Positions 1 through 5,720 of a DNA stretch of 6,208 nt are shown here, in pieces; position 1 is the first letter of the stretch, and the number at the start of each line of letters is the position of its first letter. The notes beneath the pieces were generated by a model, which was given only the letters and a program-made list of their open reading frames with translations, searched no databases and had not been told where the DNA came from. Source of the DNA: Photorhabdus cinerea (GTDB lineage Bacteria; Pseudomonadota; Gammaproteobacteria; Enterobacterales; Enterobacteriaceae); the NCBI RefSeq assembly GCF_011189575.1, contig NZ_PUJW01000057.1, positions 1 to 6,208 on the forward strand. The letters run 5' to 3'. Position numbers and translations under genes: made by a program.

Positions 1-53
1 CATCCAAAGATCCTTCGCCCACCGATCACTAATGACAACTCATCACTTTTCAT
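1..53 (-). CDS. Mu gpP-like phage tail / baseplate hub protein, 5' end only
   Basis: Only the first 17 codons are inside the window. The ATG at 53-51 overlaps the TGA of the upstream gpN-like gene in an ATGA junction, which is the usual sign of translational coupling. An AAGG about ten bases before the ATG, inside the end of the upstream gene, can act as ribosome binding site. The visible start reads MKSDELSLVIGGRRIFG. A short beta strand followed by a G-x-x-F-x-G-W-like turn is how Mu gpP (gp44) and related hub proteins begin, as I recall the family. Position directly after the DNA circularization gene is the Mu order (N then P). The identity rests on synteny plus 17 residues, so it is probable, not proven. 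Later in-frame TTG and GTG codons are alternative starts but lack the overlap logic. Confidence 0.62.
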   Translation of the reverse strand, partial: MKSDELSLVIGGRRIFG

Positions 54-1450
54 TGTTTCAGCGCCTTGAATTTAATGGGCATAAACGCCGGGTGAACTGG
101 AGAGACGGCTTGGACTAGCTCATCACTGCGTTCCGCATCTTGATAAATACGATTAGCAATATTCAGCGCGGGTAATACAGAGGGTAAATTAAACTGTGTT
201 AATCTCCCCTTGGCATCTTTCAGTGAGAAACTTTCAACAAATTCATAACGTAGCTGAACGAGAGCCTGAAAAACATCATCAGCCGCTAAATCACCGGCTT
301 TGATAATGGCGTTATCAAGAGATTCACAAACACGACGCTGAATTGTTGCGGCTTCGTCACGATTGGCGGGAATGAGTTCACTGGCTGTTTTTGCCATTGC
401 GCCGGCAGAAAGAACGACGATCAATAATGTCGTGGCTTCAGCTACATTCTTATCTACACTGCTTTGCTGATATTGCGTATTTTTAAAGCTGGCAAGATTT
501 TCAAATACCCGTACTTTCTCCGTCGTACTGCCTGTTGTATTAATGATTACATTAATAACTAATTGCACTCCACCCGCCAACCCCTCAATAGAGTTAGCAC
601 TGTTGAGTTGTGAGAGGGCTTTTGATATCGCTTCTCGCCCCATCACAGCGCCGGCCATTTTTTCATTAACCACATTTTTATAATTTTCACTGTCATTATT
701 ACGCAGTACAACACCCGTTGCGCCGGATACAGAACCGCCGATTTTCCCGCGACTGTAACGTCCGTAGCGTTTACTACCAAATGTCGAATTCAACATGTCA
801 CTAAGATTTGTCACTTCATCAATTGACGATTGCACTATCTTTTCCCAAAAATTAATGGTCTGCTTGATGGTTTTGACAGCTTGGGTGACAGTGCGGATCT
901 CGCCTTTTACCATTGAAACAAATTTAGCGACTGTCGTCGTGGCCGTTCTGAGCCAATTTGTATTTACTTTGCTGTCTGCCGCCGTGCTATTTGTGATAGC
1001 AAAGACCTTGAGACCGGATTCAATAACAGTCAAAGTGAACTCAAATACCCGGCCATTATCAGCGCTTTCATTTACACGCAGGCCCGACTCAGTGACACTA
1101 ACTGTCAGTTCTCCAAGCGTGGGGTGTATCAGTGTGCCGCTAACACCCTCTTCACACGCTGCAACCAAATTATTACGCTGAGTTATAACATCCGGCGCTG
1201 AATAAACTTTGCTATCTTGAATGATGAAACCGCGAAGAGTAATTTTTCGACTACTGCGCCCTAAGTCTTCAATCCAGGCTGTATCACGGTACGGATATTC
1301 ATGTACAGCCTGACGCCTACCGAAAACGCTTTCACCCGATACTATGGCAAATGGCACACCGCGGAATGAAGCCGGGTGTAAATGTTCTGACCATTTCCAC
1401 TCTTGATCTTTACCCAAAAATGATGAAATGGCGTCTTTGATAAATGGCAT
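50..1450 (-). CDS. DNA circularization / tail protein, Mu gpN-like (466 aa)
   Basis: Structural tail protein of the family named for the DNA circularization N-terminal domain (Mu gpN/gp43), needed for the baseplate end of Mu-like contractile tails. The diagnostic N-terminal block is at about residues 25-75: ASFRGVPFAIVSGE, then FGRRQAVHEYPYRD, then WIEDLGRSSRKITLRGFII. This spacing of SFRG, FGRR, HEYP and EDLGR is typical of the family. The block to about residue 150 is beta-rich; the rest is mostly helical and less conserved, with an Ala-rich hydrophobic stretch near residues 340-355. Length is normal for the family. The ATG at 1450 follows an AAGGTGGTGAT ribosome binding site that partly lies in a small hairpin. 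It is separated from the tape measure gene by about 2.3 kb of unrelated genes, unlike Mu, and overlaps the next tail gene by four bases. The historic name describes DNA circularization, but a structural role is better supported for Mu-like relatives. Confidence 0.9.
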   Translation of the reverse strand: MPFIKDAISSFLGKDQEWKWSEHLHPASFRGVPFAIVSGESVFGRRQAVHEYPYRDTAWIEDLGRSSRKITLRGFIIQDSKVYSAPDVITQRNNLVAACEEGVSGTLIHPTLGELTVSVTESGLRVNESADNGRVFEFTLTVIESGLKVFAITNSTAADSKVNTNWLRTATTTVAKFVSMVKGEIRTVTQAVKTIKQTINFWEKIVQSSIDEVTNLSDMLNSTFGSKRYGRYSRGKIGGSVSGATGVVLRNNDSENYKNVVNEKMAGAVMGREAISKALSQLNSANSIEGLAGGVQLVINVIINTTGSTTEKVRVFENLASFKNTQYQQSSVDKNVAEATTLLIVVLSAGAMAKTASELIPANRDEAATIQRRVCESLDNAIIKAGDLAADDVFQALVQLRYEFVESFSLKDAKGRLTQFNLPSVLPALNIANRIYQDAERSDELVQAVSPVHPAFMPIKFKALKQ

Positions 1451-1453
1451 ATC

Positions 1454-1466
1454 ACCACCTTGTGGT
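1454..1466 (-). promoter_or_regulatory. Small hairpin over the gpN-like ribosome binding site
   Basis: On the minus strand ACCAC, loop AAG, GTGGT forms a perfect 5-bp stem just upstream of the ATG at 1450. The loop and 3' arm contain the only purine-rich ribosome binding site (AAGGTGG). Pairing would hide part of it. Whether it regulates is unknown; stem energy is modest. Confidence 0.35.
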
Positions 1467-1479
1467 TATTTCCAGATGT

Positions 1480-1501
1480 AAAAAAACCGCAATTAAGCGG
1501 C
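1480..1501. repeat. Direct repeat copy 1 (22 bp, 21/22 identical to 2389-2410)
   Basis: Plus strand: seven A, then CCGCAATTAAGCGGC. It differs from the second copy at one base (C at 1497, T at 2407). The two copies are 909 bp apart and bracket the hicBA segment. No further identity is visible on either side. This copy is a good minus-strand terminator. Confidence 0.85.
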
Positions 1502-1502
1502 T
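1480..1502 (-). terminator. Rho-independent terminator after hicA
   Basis: Read on the minus strand: AGCCGC, loop TTAATT, GCGGTT, running into a tract of seven T. The four C:G pairs in the core plus G.U and A-U outer pairs make a short but textbook intrinsic terminator about 30 bases after the hicA stop. On the plus strand no T tract follows, so it works in one direction. It stands between the toxin gene and the gpN-like gene. The same 22-base sequence recurs at 2389-2410. Confidence 0.68.
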
Positions 1503-1531
1503 AGGATTGGTAGGATAAAACTTAGATTTAC

Positions 1532-1834
1532 TTATTCCGATGAGTTTTCAGCGTGCACTTGTTCGGCGCTAATCATGCCCTTGCATAATGAATGAAACTC
1601 TTTGGTACTGATACCAGCTTGTTTCGCCATTGATTTTATCAAGTCTCTGGAAAACGGCGCGTGGTGTTTATCGACAGTGACTAGCCATTTTCCACCCTCA
1701 GTTTTCTTGATCCATTGTTCATGAGAAGTCCCCTTCTTGGGTTTCATCTCAAAACCAAGAGCAGTAAGTCCTTTAATGACTTCGGCGTATTTCAACGGCG
1801 TTAATTTCTTAAAAAACATAGCGCTACCATACAT
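1532..1834 (-). CDS. hicA: HicA-family mRNA interferase toxin
   Basis: Predicted toxin of a HicAB type II system: a small double-stranded-RNA-binding-like ribonuclease that cleaves mRNA until bound by HicB. The fold signature is visible: an N-terminal helix (YAEVIKGLTALGF), the GTSHEQW strand with the catalytic His of the G-x-S-H motif, a second strand (GGKWLVTVDKHH), and a final helix ending SMAKQAGIS, the usual HicA ending. About 20 more residues follow, making it longer (about 95-100 aa) than the common 60-80 aa HicA. I chose the ATG at 1834-1832 because it overlaps the hicB stop as TGATG, implying coupled translation. An ATG at 1819 is an alternative with a weak GGTAG upstream; the GTG at 1849 seems less likely. 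It lies downstream of hicB and is followed by an intrinsic terminator. No key residue appears lost, so it should be active. Confidence 0.8.
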   Translation of the reverse strand: MYGSAMFFKKLTPLKYAEVIKGLTALGFEMKPKKGTSHEQWIKKTEGGKWLVTVDKHHAPFSRDLIKSMAKQAGISTKEFHSLCKGMISAEQVHAENSSE

Positions 1835-2130
1835 CAAGCAGGTTCGCACTGTTCATTAAAAACTTTAGCCATGCCACTGTCTTTTCTGTTCATGAAAATT
1901 CGAAAGGCAATTCGCCAATATTTAAACCACATAGATAGCGGTGCTTTTCGGCTTAACATTTGTTTGGAGTACTGAGGTTCTGATTTCACCTCACTGAGGT
2001 AATCTTCAATCTGGGCTTCGAGTTTATTTACTGCTTCATCTATATTGTCACCCTGCGCAGCCAAAGAAAGATCCAAACAGGCAGCTATATACATCCCATC
2101 TTGACGATAAGCCATGCAACGTAATCTCAT
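1834..2130 (-). CDS. hicB: HicB-family antitoxin (98 aa)
   Basis: Predicted antitoxin partner of the HicA-like gene. Residues 1-48 match the HicB core, a degenerate RNase H-like fold: MRLRCMAYRQDGMYIAACLD (strands, with the DGMYIAAC strand), then LSLAAQGDNIDEAVNKLEA (G-D-x-x-x-E-A helix). The start is set by a strong ribosome binding site, GAGGAG seven bases before the ATG at 2130; an open frame runs 24 codons further upstream to 2202 but lacks a comparable site. The C-terminal half (from about residue 57, RKAPLSMWFKYWRIAFRIFM) is aromatic and basic and shows no recognisable ribbon-helix-helix or helix-turn-helix, which many HicB antitoxins carry for autoregulation. The order antitoxin then toxin is the less common arrangement for hicAB. 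The stop codon shares one base with the hicA start. Confidence 0.74.
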   Translation of the reverse strand: MRLRCMAYRQDGMYIAACLDLSLAAQGDNIDEAVNKLEAQIEDYLSEVKSEPQYSKQMLSRKAPLSMWFKYWRIAFRIFMNRKDSGMAKVFNEQCEPA

Positions 2131-2141
2131 TTCTCTTCTCC

Positions 2142-2170
2142 TCTGTATCGGGCAACTAGATCTATACAGA
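2142..2170. promoter_or_regulatory. Inverted repeat, candidate operator of hicBA
   Basis: TCTGTAT at 2142-2148 and its exact complement ATACAGA at 2164-2170 have centres 22 bp apart, about two helical turns, so a dimeric or tetrameric repressor could contact both on one face. An 8-bp palindrome TAGATCTA lies between them. The site is immediately upstream of the hicB ribosome binding site, where toxin-antitoxin autoregulation normally acts. Which protein binds is unknown because HicB shows no clear DNA-binding domain. Confidence 0.42.
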
Positions 2171-2213
2171 CCGTATATAAGTAAGTGTAATACGTTTAGC
2201 ATTAACTAAGCAA
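2165..2213 (-). promoter_or_regulatory. Possible promoter region of hicBA
   Basis: Upstream of hicB the minus strand is AT-rich, with weak sigma70-like pairs: TTGCTT then 18 bases then TACACT, or TTACAC then 18 bases then TATAGA. The second places the -10 inside the inverted repeat arm at 2164-2170, which would suit repression. Neither is close to consensus, so the exact boxes are uncertain, but the toxin-antitoxin pair needs a promoter here because terminator-like sequences lie upstream. Confidence 0.3.
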
Positions 2214-2388
2214 ATCCATTTCCCAGAAAAGCAAGCTCGAAATTAGACGAAAAGTGAGGAACGAAAAACGAAGAAGATGTAACCTCATTATAAATAAACA
2301 CTTTAAGTACAATGCTTATTATGATGAAGCCAAGTTGTAAAAAACATTATACATCATAGTGTTACAGCCAAAGCCAAGGCTGGCTTAC

Positions 2389-2410
2389 AAAAAAACCGCA
2401 ATTAAGTGGC
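2389..2410. repeat. Direct repeat copy 2, decayed minus-strand terminator
   Basis: Seven A, then CCGCAATTAAGTGGC on the plus strand, matching 1480-1501 at 21 of 22 positions. The single change turns one G:C pair of the minus-strand stem into an A.C mismatch, so the hairpin is weaker while the T tract is intact. It lies upstream of hicBA and next to a second hairpin at 2371-2386, so it may still slow transcription coming from the right. Confidence 0.8.
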
Positions 2411-2485
2411 GTAATAATGTTAACCATTGATCATTAATTGTGCTTCATTCAAAGTAATGAATAATTTATTAACGGAGTGAAACCG

Positions 2486-2953
2486 ATGAAATATTTAAAA
2501 AGTTTTGCGGCATTAGTATTATCAATACCTATGATGGCGTTTTCTGCATCTCCTATTGTTTGTGAAAATGAATCCCCAGGTAACACCATTACATCTATCT
2601 GGCCTTCAATTTATTTATCAGACCCGAATACTCTTTGCTTTGATGTCAAAGGGTGGCCAGAATTTTCCGGTACAAATTGCGTTAAAAACGGTAAAAACGC
2701 GAAATGGACTGGCCTTGTCATTGTTTGGGAAGATGGGGAACCACAAGGTCGGGATTCAACCCATTTCCGTGTAGTTAATCCCGTAGTCACAGATGAACAA
2801 ATACAATATCGCATAGAGTGGTCTCGTGGGGGCGAGTGGCGCACTATGCAGAACGTAGCCATCAACCGACTTACTGGTGACGCCGTGAGCTACTTTGTCA
2901 ATGAGCATGGTGGAGAAAGCTACCAGTGCAGGGTTGCGAAAAAAGCAATTTAA
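2486..2953 (+). CDS. Small secreted four-cysteine protein, unknown function (155 aa)
   Basis: I do not recognise a family. The N-terminus is a clear Sec signal peptide: MKYLK, a hydrophobic core FAALVLSIPMMAF, and a likely cut near residues 20-21 (FSA/SP). The mature part is about 134 residues, rich in Trp and acidic residues, with four cysteines (residues 26, 51, 65, 148) that could form two disulfides, so a periplasmic or exported beta-type domain is likely. No lipobox is present. I place the start at the ATG at 2486, eight bases after GGAG; the in-frame GTG at 2477 overlaps that GGAG. It is the only gene here on the plus strand, against the tail operon, with the toxin-antitoxin pair diverging on one side and the zinc-ribbon gene converging on the other. 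That setting suggests a lysogenic-conversion moron expressed from the prophage. A role in host envelope or virulence is a guess. Confidence 0.72.
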   Translation: MKYLKSFAALVLSIPMMAFSASPIVCENESPGNTITSIWPSIYLSDPNTLCFDVKGWPEFSGTNCVKNGKNAKWTGLVIVWEDGEPQGRDSTHFRVVNPVVTDEQIQYRIEWSRGGEWRTMQNVAINRLTGDAVSYFVNEHGGESYQCRVAKKAI

Positions 2954-2963
2954 TCAAACAGGC

Positions 2964-3059
2964 ATGGATTTTATTTATCTTCAGCAACCAATAAACCTAA
3001 CTCTTGAAATAATCAACCGACTAGATCGTTTAGAGAAGCTGATAGAGTCCCAAAAATAA
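2964..3059 (+). CDS. Possible 31-aa small protein
   Basis: A short frame eleven bases after the stop of the secreted-protein gene, same strand. It encodes a plausible beta-start plus amphipathic helix: MDFIYLQQPINL, then TLEIINRLDRLEKLIESQK, where I/L recur at heptad-like spacing. Such a composition is unusual for chance sequence. Against it: no good ribosome binding site (only CAGG, too close to the ATG), so it would need coupling to the gene before it. The UAA at 3057 lies just before the terminator hairpin for the opposite strand. No family recognised. Confidence 0.36.
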   Translation: MDFIYLQQPINLTLEIINRLDRLEKLIESQK

Positions 3060-3091
3060 CAGATAAAATAACCCTGCTACGATGGCGGGGC
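3055..3091 (-). terminator. Rho-independent terminator after the zinc-ribbon gene
   Basis: On the minus strand CCCCGC (3090-3085), a seven-base loop, GCAGGG (3077-3072) form a 6-bp stem with one mispair-tolerant G.U, followed by TTATTTTATCTG and more T. It begins about ten bases after the stop at 3100. The plus-strand reading has no T tract, so it mainly ends leftward transcripts. Confidence 0.6.
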
Positions 3092-3099
3092 TAGCTATA

Positions 3100-3678
3100 T
3101 CAATAAAGATGGAATTCGCAAATTTTTTTAAACTCCTTTGCCTGTTCCTCTGTCAAATGAGTCTTTATGTCAGCAACCATTGATGCCACCTTGCGTTCCG
3201 CAGAATTTCCATCCCCTCCCTTGCACTCCACCTCATCAATGTACGATAAGCACAAAGCACAAAAATCAACCACCTGTTGTTTCCGAATGTTGGAATCCTC
3301 ATCTACAAAATCACAGTGATGATAGTTTTCAGCTCTCTTCAAATATTCTGAATTTATCACGAGTGTACGCGCAAGGGCCTTAGCCGAACTAGTAGCTCGA
3401 ATATCACTACCACAATGTTTACATTTGATAGCATCTTTATTAATGAACTCAGCACAATAAGAGCACTTTACATCATCTGATGATCTACCGAATAAAATCA
3501 TCATTAATCCACAGAATGTAACAAACGCGCCGAAAAAAACGTGATTATGTTTGGTGGCAATAGTTCCAATATCCTGAGTGTAATCACGACCATATGGCAA
3601 TATTGTGGTATCAATATTAAAAGCTATAAGAAGCCATATCAAACCAAGAATCAACAGAAAATAGCCAAACCCTTTCAT
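3100..3678 (-). CDS. Membrane protein with zinc-ribbon domain (192 aa)
   Basis: Function unknown. Two hydrophobic helices, residues about 4-20 and 47-63, form a hairpin-type inner-membrane anchor with a short loop (21-46) probably in the periplasm. Next comes a four-cysteine zinc ribbon: C72-x2-C75 and C86-x2-C89 (KCSYCAEFINKDAIKCKHCG), a pattern common in bacterial membrane-tethered zinc-ribbon proteins. The charged C-terminal part (about 100-192) is helical and has further metal-ligand-like residues (H120, H121, C122, C140-x2-C143, C152, C187). The start is fixed by AGAGG five bases before the ATG. The gene follows the tape measure gene after 56 bases and ends in its own terminator, so it can be reached by tail-operon readthrough or use its own promoter. 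Insertion between two structural tail genes suggests a moron; superinfection exclusion would suit an inner-membrane protein, but nothing in the sequence proves it. Confidence 0.78.
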   Translation of the reverse strand: MKGFGYFLLILGLIWLLIAFNIDTTILPYGRDYTQDIGTIATKHNHVFFGAFVTFCGLMMILFGRSSDDVKCSYCAEFINKDAIKCKHCGSDIRATSSAKALARTLVINSEYLKRAENYHHCDFVDEDSNIRKQQVVDFCALCLSYIDEVECKGGDGNSAERKVASMVADIKTHLTEEQAKEFKKICEFHLY

Positions 3679-3734
3679 TGCTAACCTCTTTATTTAATTA
3701 AACTGACTAAGCATTAATCAAGTTCATCATAAAT

Positions 3735-5720
3735 TCAAGGATATTGCATAGAGGTTGTTACTCTACCCCCAGTTTTTGCATTAAATTGCTGCCGTTCTCC
3801 AGTCTTGTTGCTGACAATCGTGATTTCTACCTGGAGTTTGTTTTCACCAATCGCTGATTGAATGGCGTCGGATATATTCTGAGCAATCTCGCTATTATCT
3901 GCTTGATTTGCAAAGATAGATGATGGCCTTTTATCCGATTCAGGCGGTACGGGTTGATTCACCATGCGTTGTTGACCTAGATAATATTTGTCACGCAAAC
4001 CCTGCCATTTTGGGTCAAAGATAGCGGCAGTTATTGCGTCTGTGATCTCTTTTTGACTAAACGGCTGTTGACCATGATTTTCTTGTTTAATCATGGCTAC
4101 CATTAGATTTTCAAGTACTTTCGGGTCGTGCATATCTAGCTGTTGATTGGGAAGAAAACCTGTCTCGTTTGACACGAAATTAATATATTCCTGAGTATTA
4201 TTTCTATCTACACCTCCGGCCGGTGCATAAGTACTGATTGTGTTATCAACAGTGTTCTTCCCTCTGTCGCCGTAAAGCATTAGTTGACGAGCTAATGCAG
4301 AGAGGCCATCATGATTATTACCAAACTTAACAAATGTTCCATTTTTCCCTTGTACATATCCTATTCCATTAGGTGCGTCGCGTACATTTCCCGGATTTTT
4401 AATTCTCAAGCCAAACGAATCTTTTTTAATCTTGGGCTTGTTTTTAAGTTTAGGATATTGAATACCAAGAGTAGGAATATTTGGAGCTTTGTAGCCTTCA
4501 CGTTTACGTTTTTCAGCTTCCCATGCCGCACCATAGCGATCATTGATTTTTTTCTCTAAGTCATCGTTTGTAGAACCCCAACTCAAAAGAAAATCTTCGT
4601 AATAAGACAAGCTTTTTCTGAAAACCTTATCTCTTAATGCCTGTTTGCGCAGGTCCTCTTTTTTGTTTCCGTGGTAAATTTCATTATTAATATTATTTTT
4701 ATGATTTAATTTATCTTTGTATGCTTTTTCTTTATCTTCATAAGAAAATCCCCCATCTGATACAAAGCGCCCAATGGCAGCGAAATCATCAATTTTTCTT
4801 TTAACTATTCTACCAGCAAGATCACCGATAATATCAGTCTCTGATAATGCTAATTTAGCAAAAACAATGCTTAACCGTGTTTTTGTGCCCTCATACCACG
4901 AATTTAGATTATTATACCTGTCGTTGAATTCGTTTAATTTATCATTATCAGCTTGTGATCTGGTGTGACCCTGCCAATCTGAACCGGCCAGCAGTTTTTG
5001 ATATTTTTCAGGTCCTTTACGTGCCAACGCTAATCCGTGTTCATCTAAGCCAATTTTTTCAGCAATGGTATTTTGAACATCGGACGGGTATTTCTGCATA
5101 GCCTTAACGACTTCTGGAAAAGTCTTGTATGCATCAATCGTTCCGTGCTCATTTTCATAGAGAGGAACCCCCATACTGGTTAATTGCGCTCTGGCTTCGT
5201 CCCGTCTTCCTTGTAAAGGATGATTTAAAATTCCATAAAAGCTTTCCACTGATTTTTTAGCGTCATCAGCATTAACACCAATTTGTATCAACGCACCTTG
5301 CAAGCGTGTGAAATCCGGAACACTCATTGCTGAGTTTTTAGCGGACACATCCAATTCATAGGCTTCCTTTCCCATATTTACTAAGTTTTCAAATGCTTTT
5401 GATGCTCCATAAGCCGCTACCCCAACCCCGCCCAATTTTGTTGCTATTCCACCATATTTTGTCGCCAGTTCACCGAAATTCTTAAGCGGGGGCACCATGT
5501 CGCCCAGGTATTGCACATTATCTTTGGCATAACGTGACATGTTGCGCAACTTTATGCCAAGGGTATCTACTCCTTCTGTGGATTTAGAACCGCCAAATTT
5601 CAACCATTCTTGAGTTTTTGCCAAATTGGGATTGAGTCCATTCAACTTTGCATTAATTTCATCGATAACTTTCGTGACATTTTCGTCAGCATTTAACTCA
5701 AAATCGAAAGCGTTAGCCAT
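3735..5720 (-). CDS. Phage tail tape measure protein with C-terminal NPGN-type domain (661 aa)
   Basis: Sets tail length and travels with the DNA at ejection. Residues 1-80 (MANAFDFELNADENV start, amphipathic helices) and the Gly/Ala-rich hydrophobic segment near 87-125 are typical of tape measure N-termini; 125-435 is long charged helix, very Lys/Glu/Asn-rich and AT-rich around 330-435. From about 436 a globular domain begins: NPGNVRD (about 441), F-x-x-x-x-D-G-L-x-A-L-A-R-Q (about 465-480), TYAPAGG, and MIKQENH (about 540-550). This NPGN-to-ENH pattern is that of phage structural proteins thought to act on peptidoglycan; no catalysis is shown here. The last 30 residues (TIVSNKTGERQQFNAKTGGR) resemble the usual tail of Mu/SfV-like tape measure proteins. 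AAGGA nine bases upstream sets the ATG, which lies inside the end of the frameshifted chaperone reading frame. Mu gpL is of similar length. Confidence 0.9.
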   Translation of the reverse strand: MANAFDFELNADENVTKVIDEINAKLNGLNPNLAKTQEWLKFGGSKSTEGVDTLGIKLRNMSRYAKDNVQYLGDMVPPLKNFGELATKYGGIATKLGGVGVAAYGASKAFENLVNMGKEAYELDVSAKNSAMSVPDFTRLQGALIQIGVNADDAKKSVESFYGILNHPLQGRRDEARAQLTSMGVPLYENEHGTIDAYKTFPEVVKAMQKYPSDVQNTIAEKIGLDEHGLALARKGPEKYQKLLAGSDWQGHTRSQADNDKLNEFNDRYNNLNSWYEGTKTRLSIVFAKLALSETDIIGDLAGRIVKRKIDDFAAIGRFVSDGGFSYEDKEKAYKDKLNHKNNINNEIYHGNKKEDLRKQALRDKVFRKSLSYYEDFLLSWGSTNDDLEKKINDRYGAAWEAEKRKREGYKAPNIPTLGIQYPKLKNKPKIKKDSFGLRIKNPGNVRDAPNGIGYVQGKNGTFVKFGNNHDGLSALARQLMLYGDRGKNTVDNTISTYAPAGGVDRNNTQEYINFVSNETGFLPNQQLDMHDPKVLENLMVAMIKQENHGQQPFSQKEITDAITAAIFDPKWQGLRDKYYLGQQRMVNQPVPPESDKRPSSIFANQADNSEIAQNISDAIQSAIGENKLQVEITIVSNKTGERQQFNAKTGGRVTTSMQYP

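Larger units (their letters stand above)
2131..2485. other. Divergent intergenic region between hicB and the secreted-protein gene
   Basis: About 355 bases without a supported gene. It holds the hicBA control region (2131-2213), an AT-rich stretch with nothing recognisable (about 2215-2365), a 6-bp hairpin AAGCCA-AGGC-TGGCTT (2371-2386), the second copy of the terminator-like repeat (2389-2410), and a short inverted repeat TTCATT/AATGAA (2444-2461) before the plus-strand gene. A poor sigma70-like pair for the plus-strand gene is TTGTGC at 2438 and AATAAT at 2460 with a 16-base spacer. The longest open frames here are trivial, for example 12 codons from 2321. Confidence 0.6.

Noticed and set aside
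795..1181. Plus-strand open frame of 128 codons
   Set aside because: Lies wholly inside the gpN-like gene on the other strand, has no ribosome binding site or family pattern; an antisense shadow.
2131..2202. 24-codon N-terminal extension of HicB and the GTG start at 1849 for HicA
   Set aside because: Neither has a ribosome binding site; hicB has GAGGAG before 2130 and hicA has a TGATG junction at 1834.
2371..2386. Hairpin AAGCCA-AGGC-TGGCTT as a terminator
   Set aside because: Neither strand has a T tract directly after it; structure only, no assigned role.
2477..2485. GTG start three codons upstream in the secreted-protein gene
   Set aside because: The GTG overlaps the GGAG needed as ribosome binding site for the ATG at 2486, and the signal peptide reads better from that ATG.
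2556..2865. Two overlapping open frames (plus 2556-2774, minus 2611-2865) inside the secreted-protein gene
   Set aside because: The signal peptide and ribosome binding site support the 2486 frame; these two are shadows with low-complexity translations.
3138..3383. Plus-strand frame opposite the zinc-ribbon gene
   Set aside because: Pro/His/Gln-rich antisense translation with no start signals; the minus-strand frame has membrane helices and a zinc ribbon.
4311..4968. Two plus-strand frames opposite the tape measure gene (4311-4559, 4774-4968)
   Set aside because: Phe/Ile-rich antisense of the Lys/Asn-rich linker; no ribosome binding site or homology pattern.
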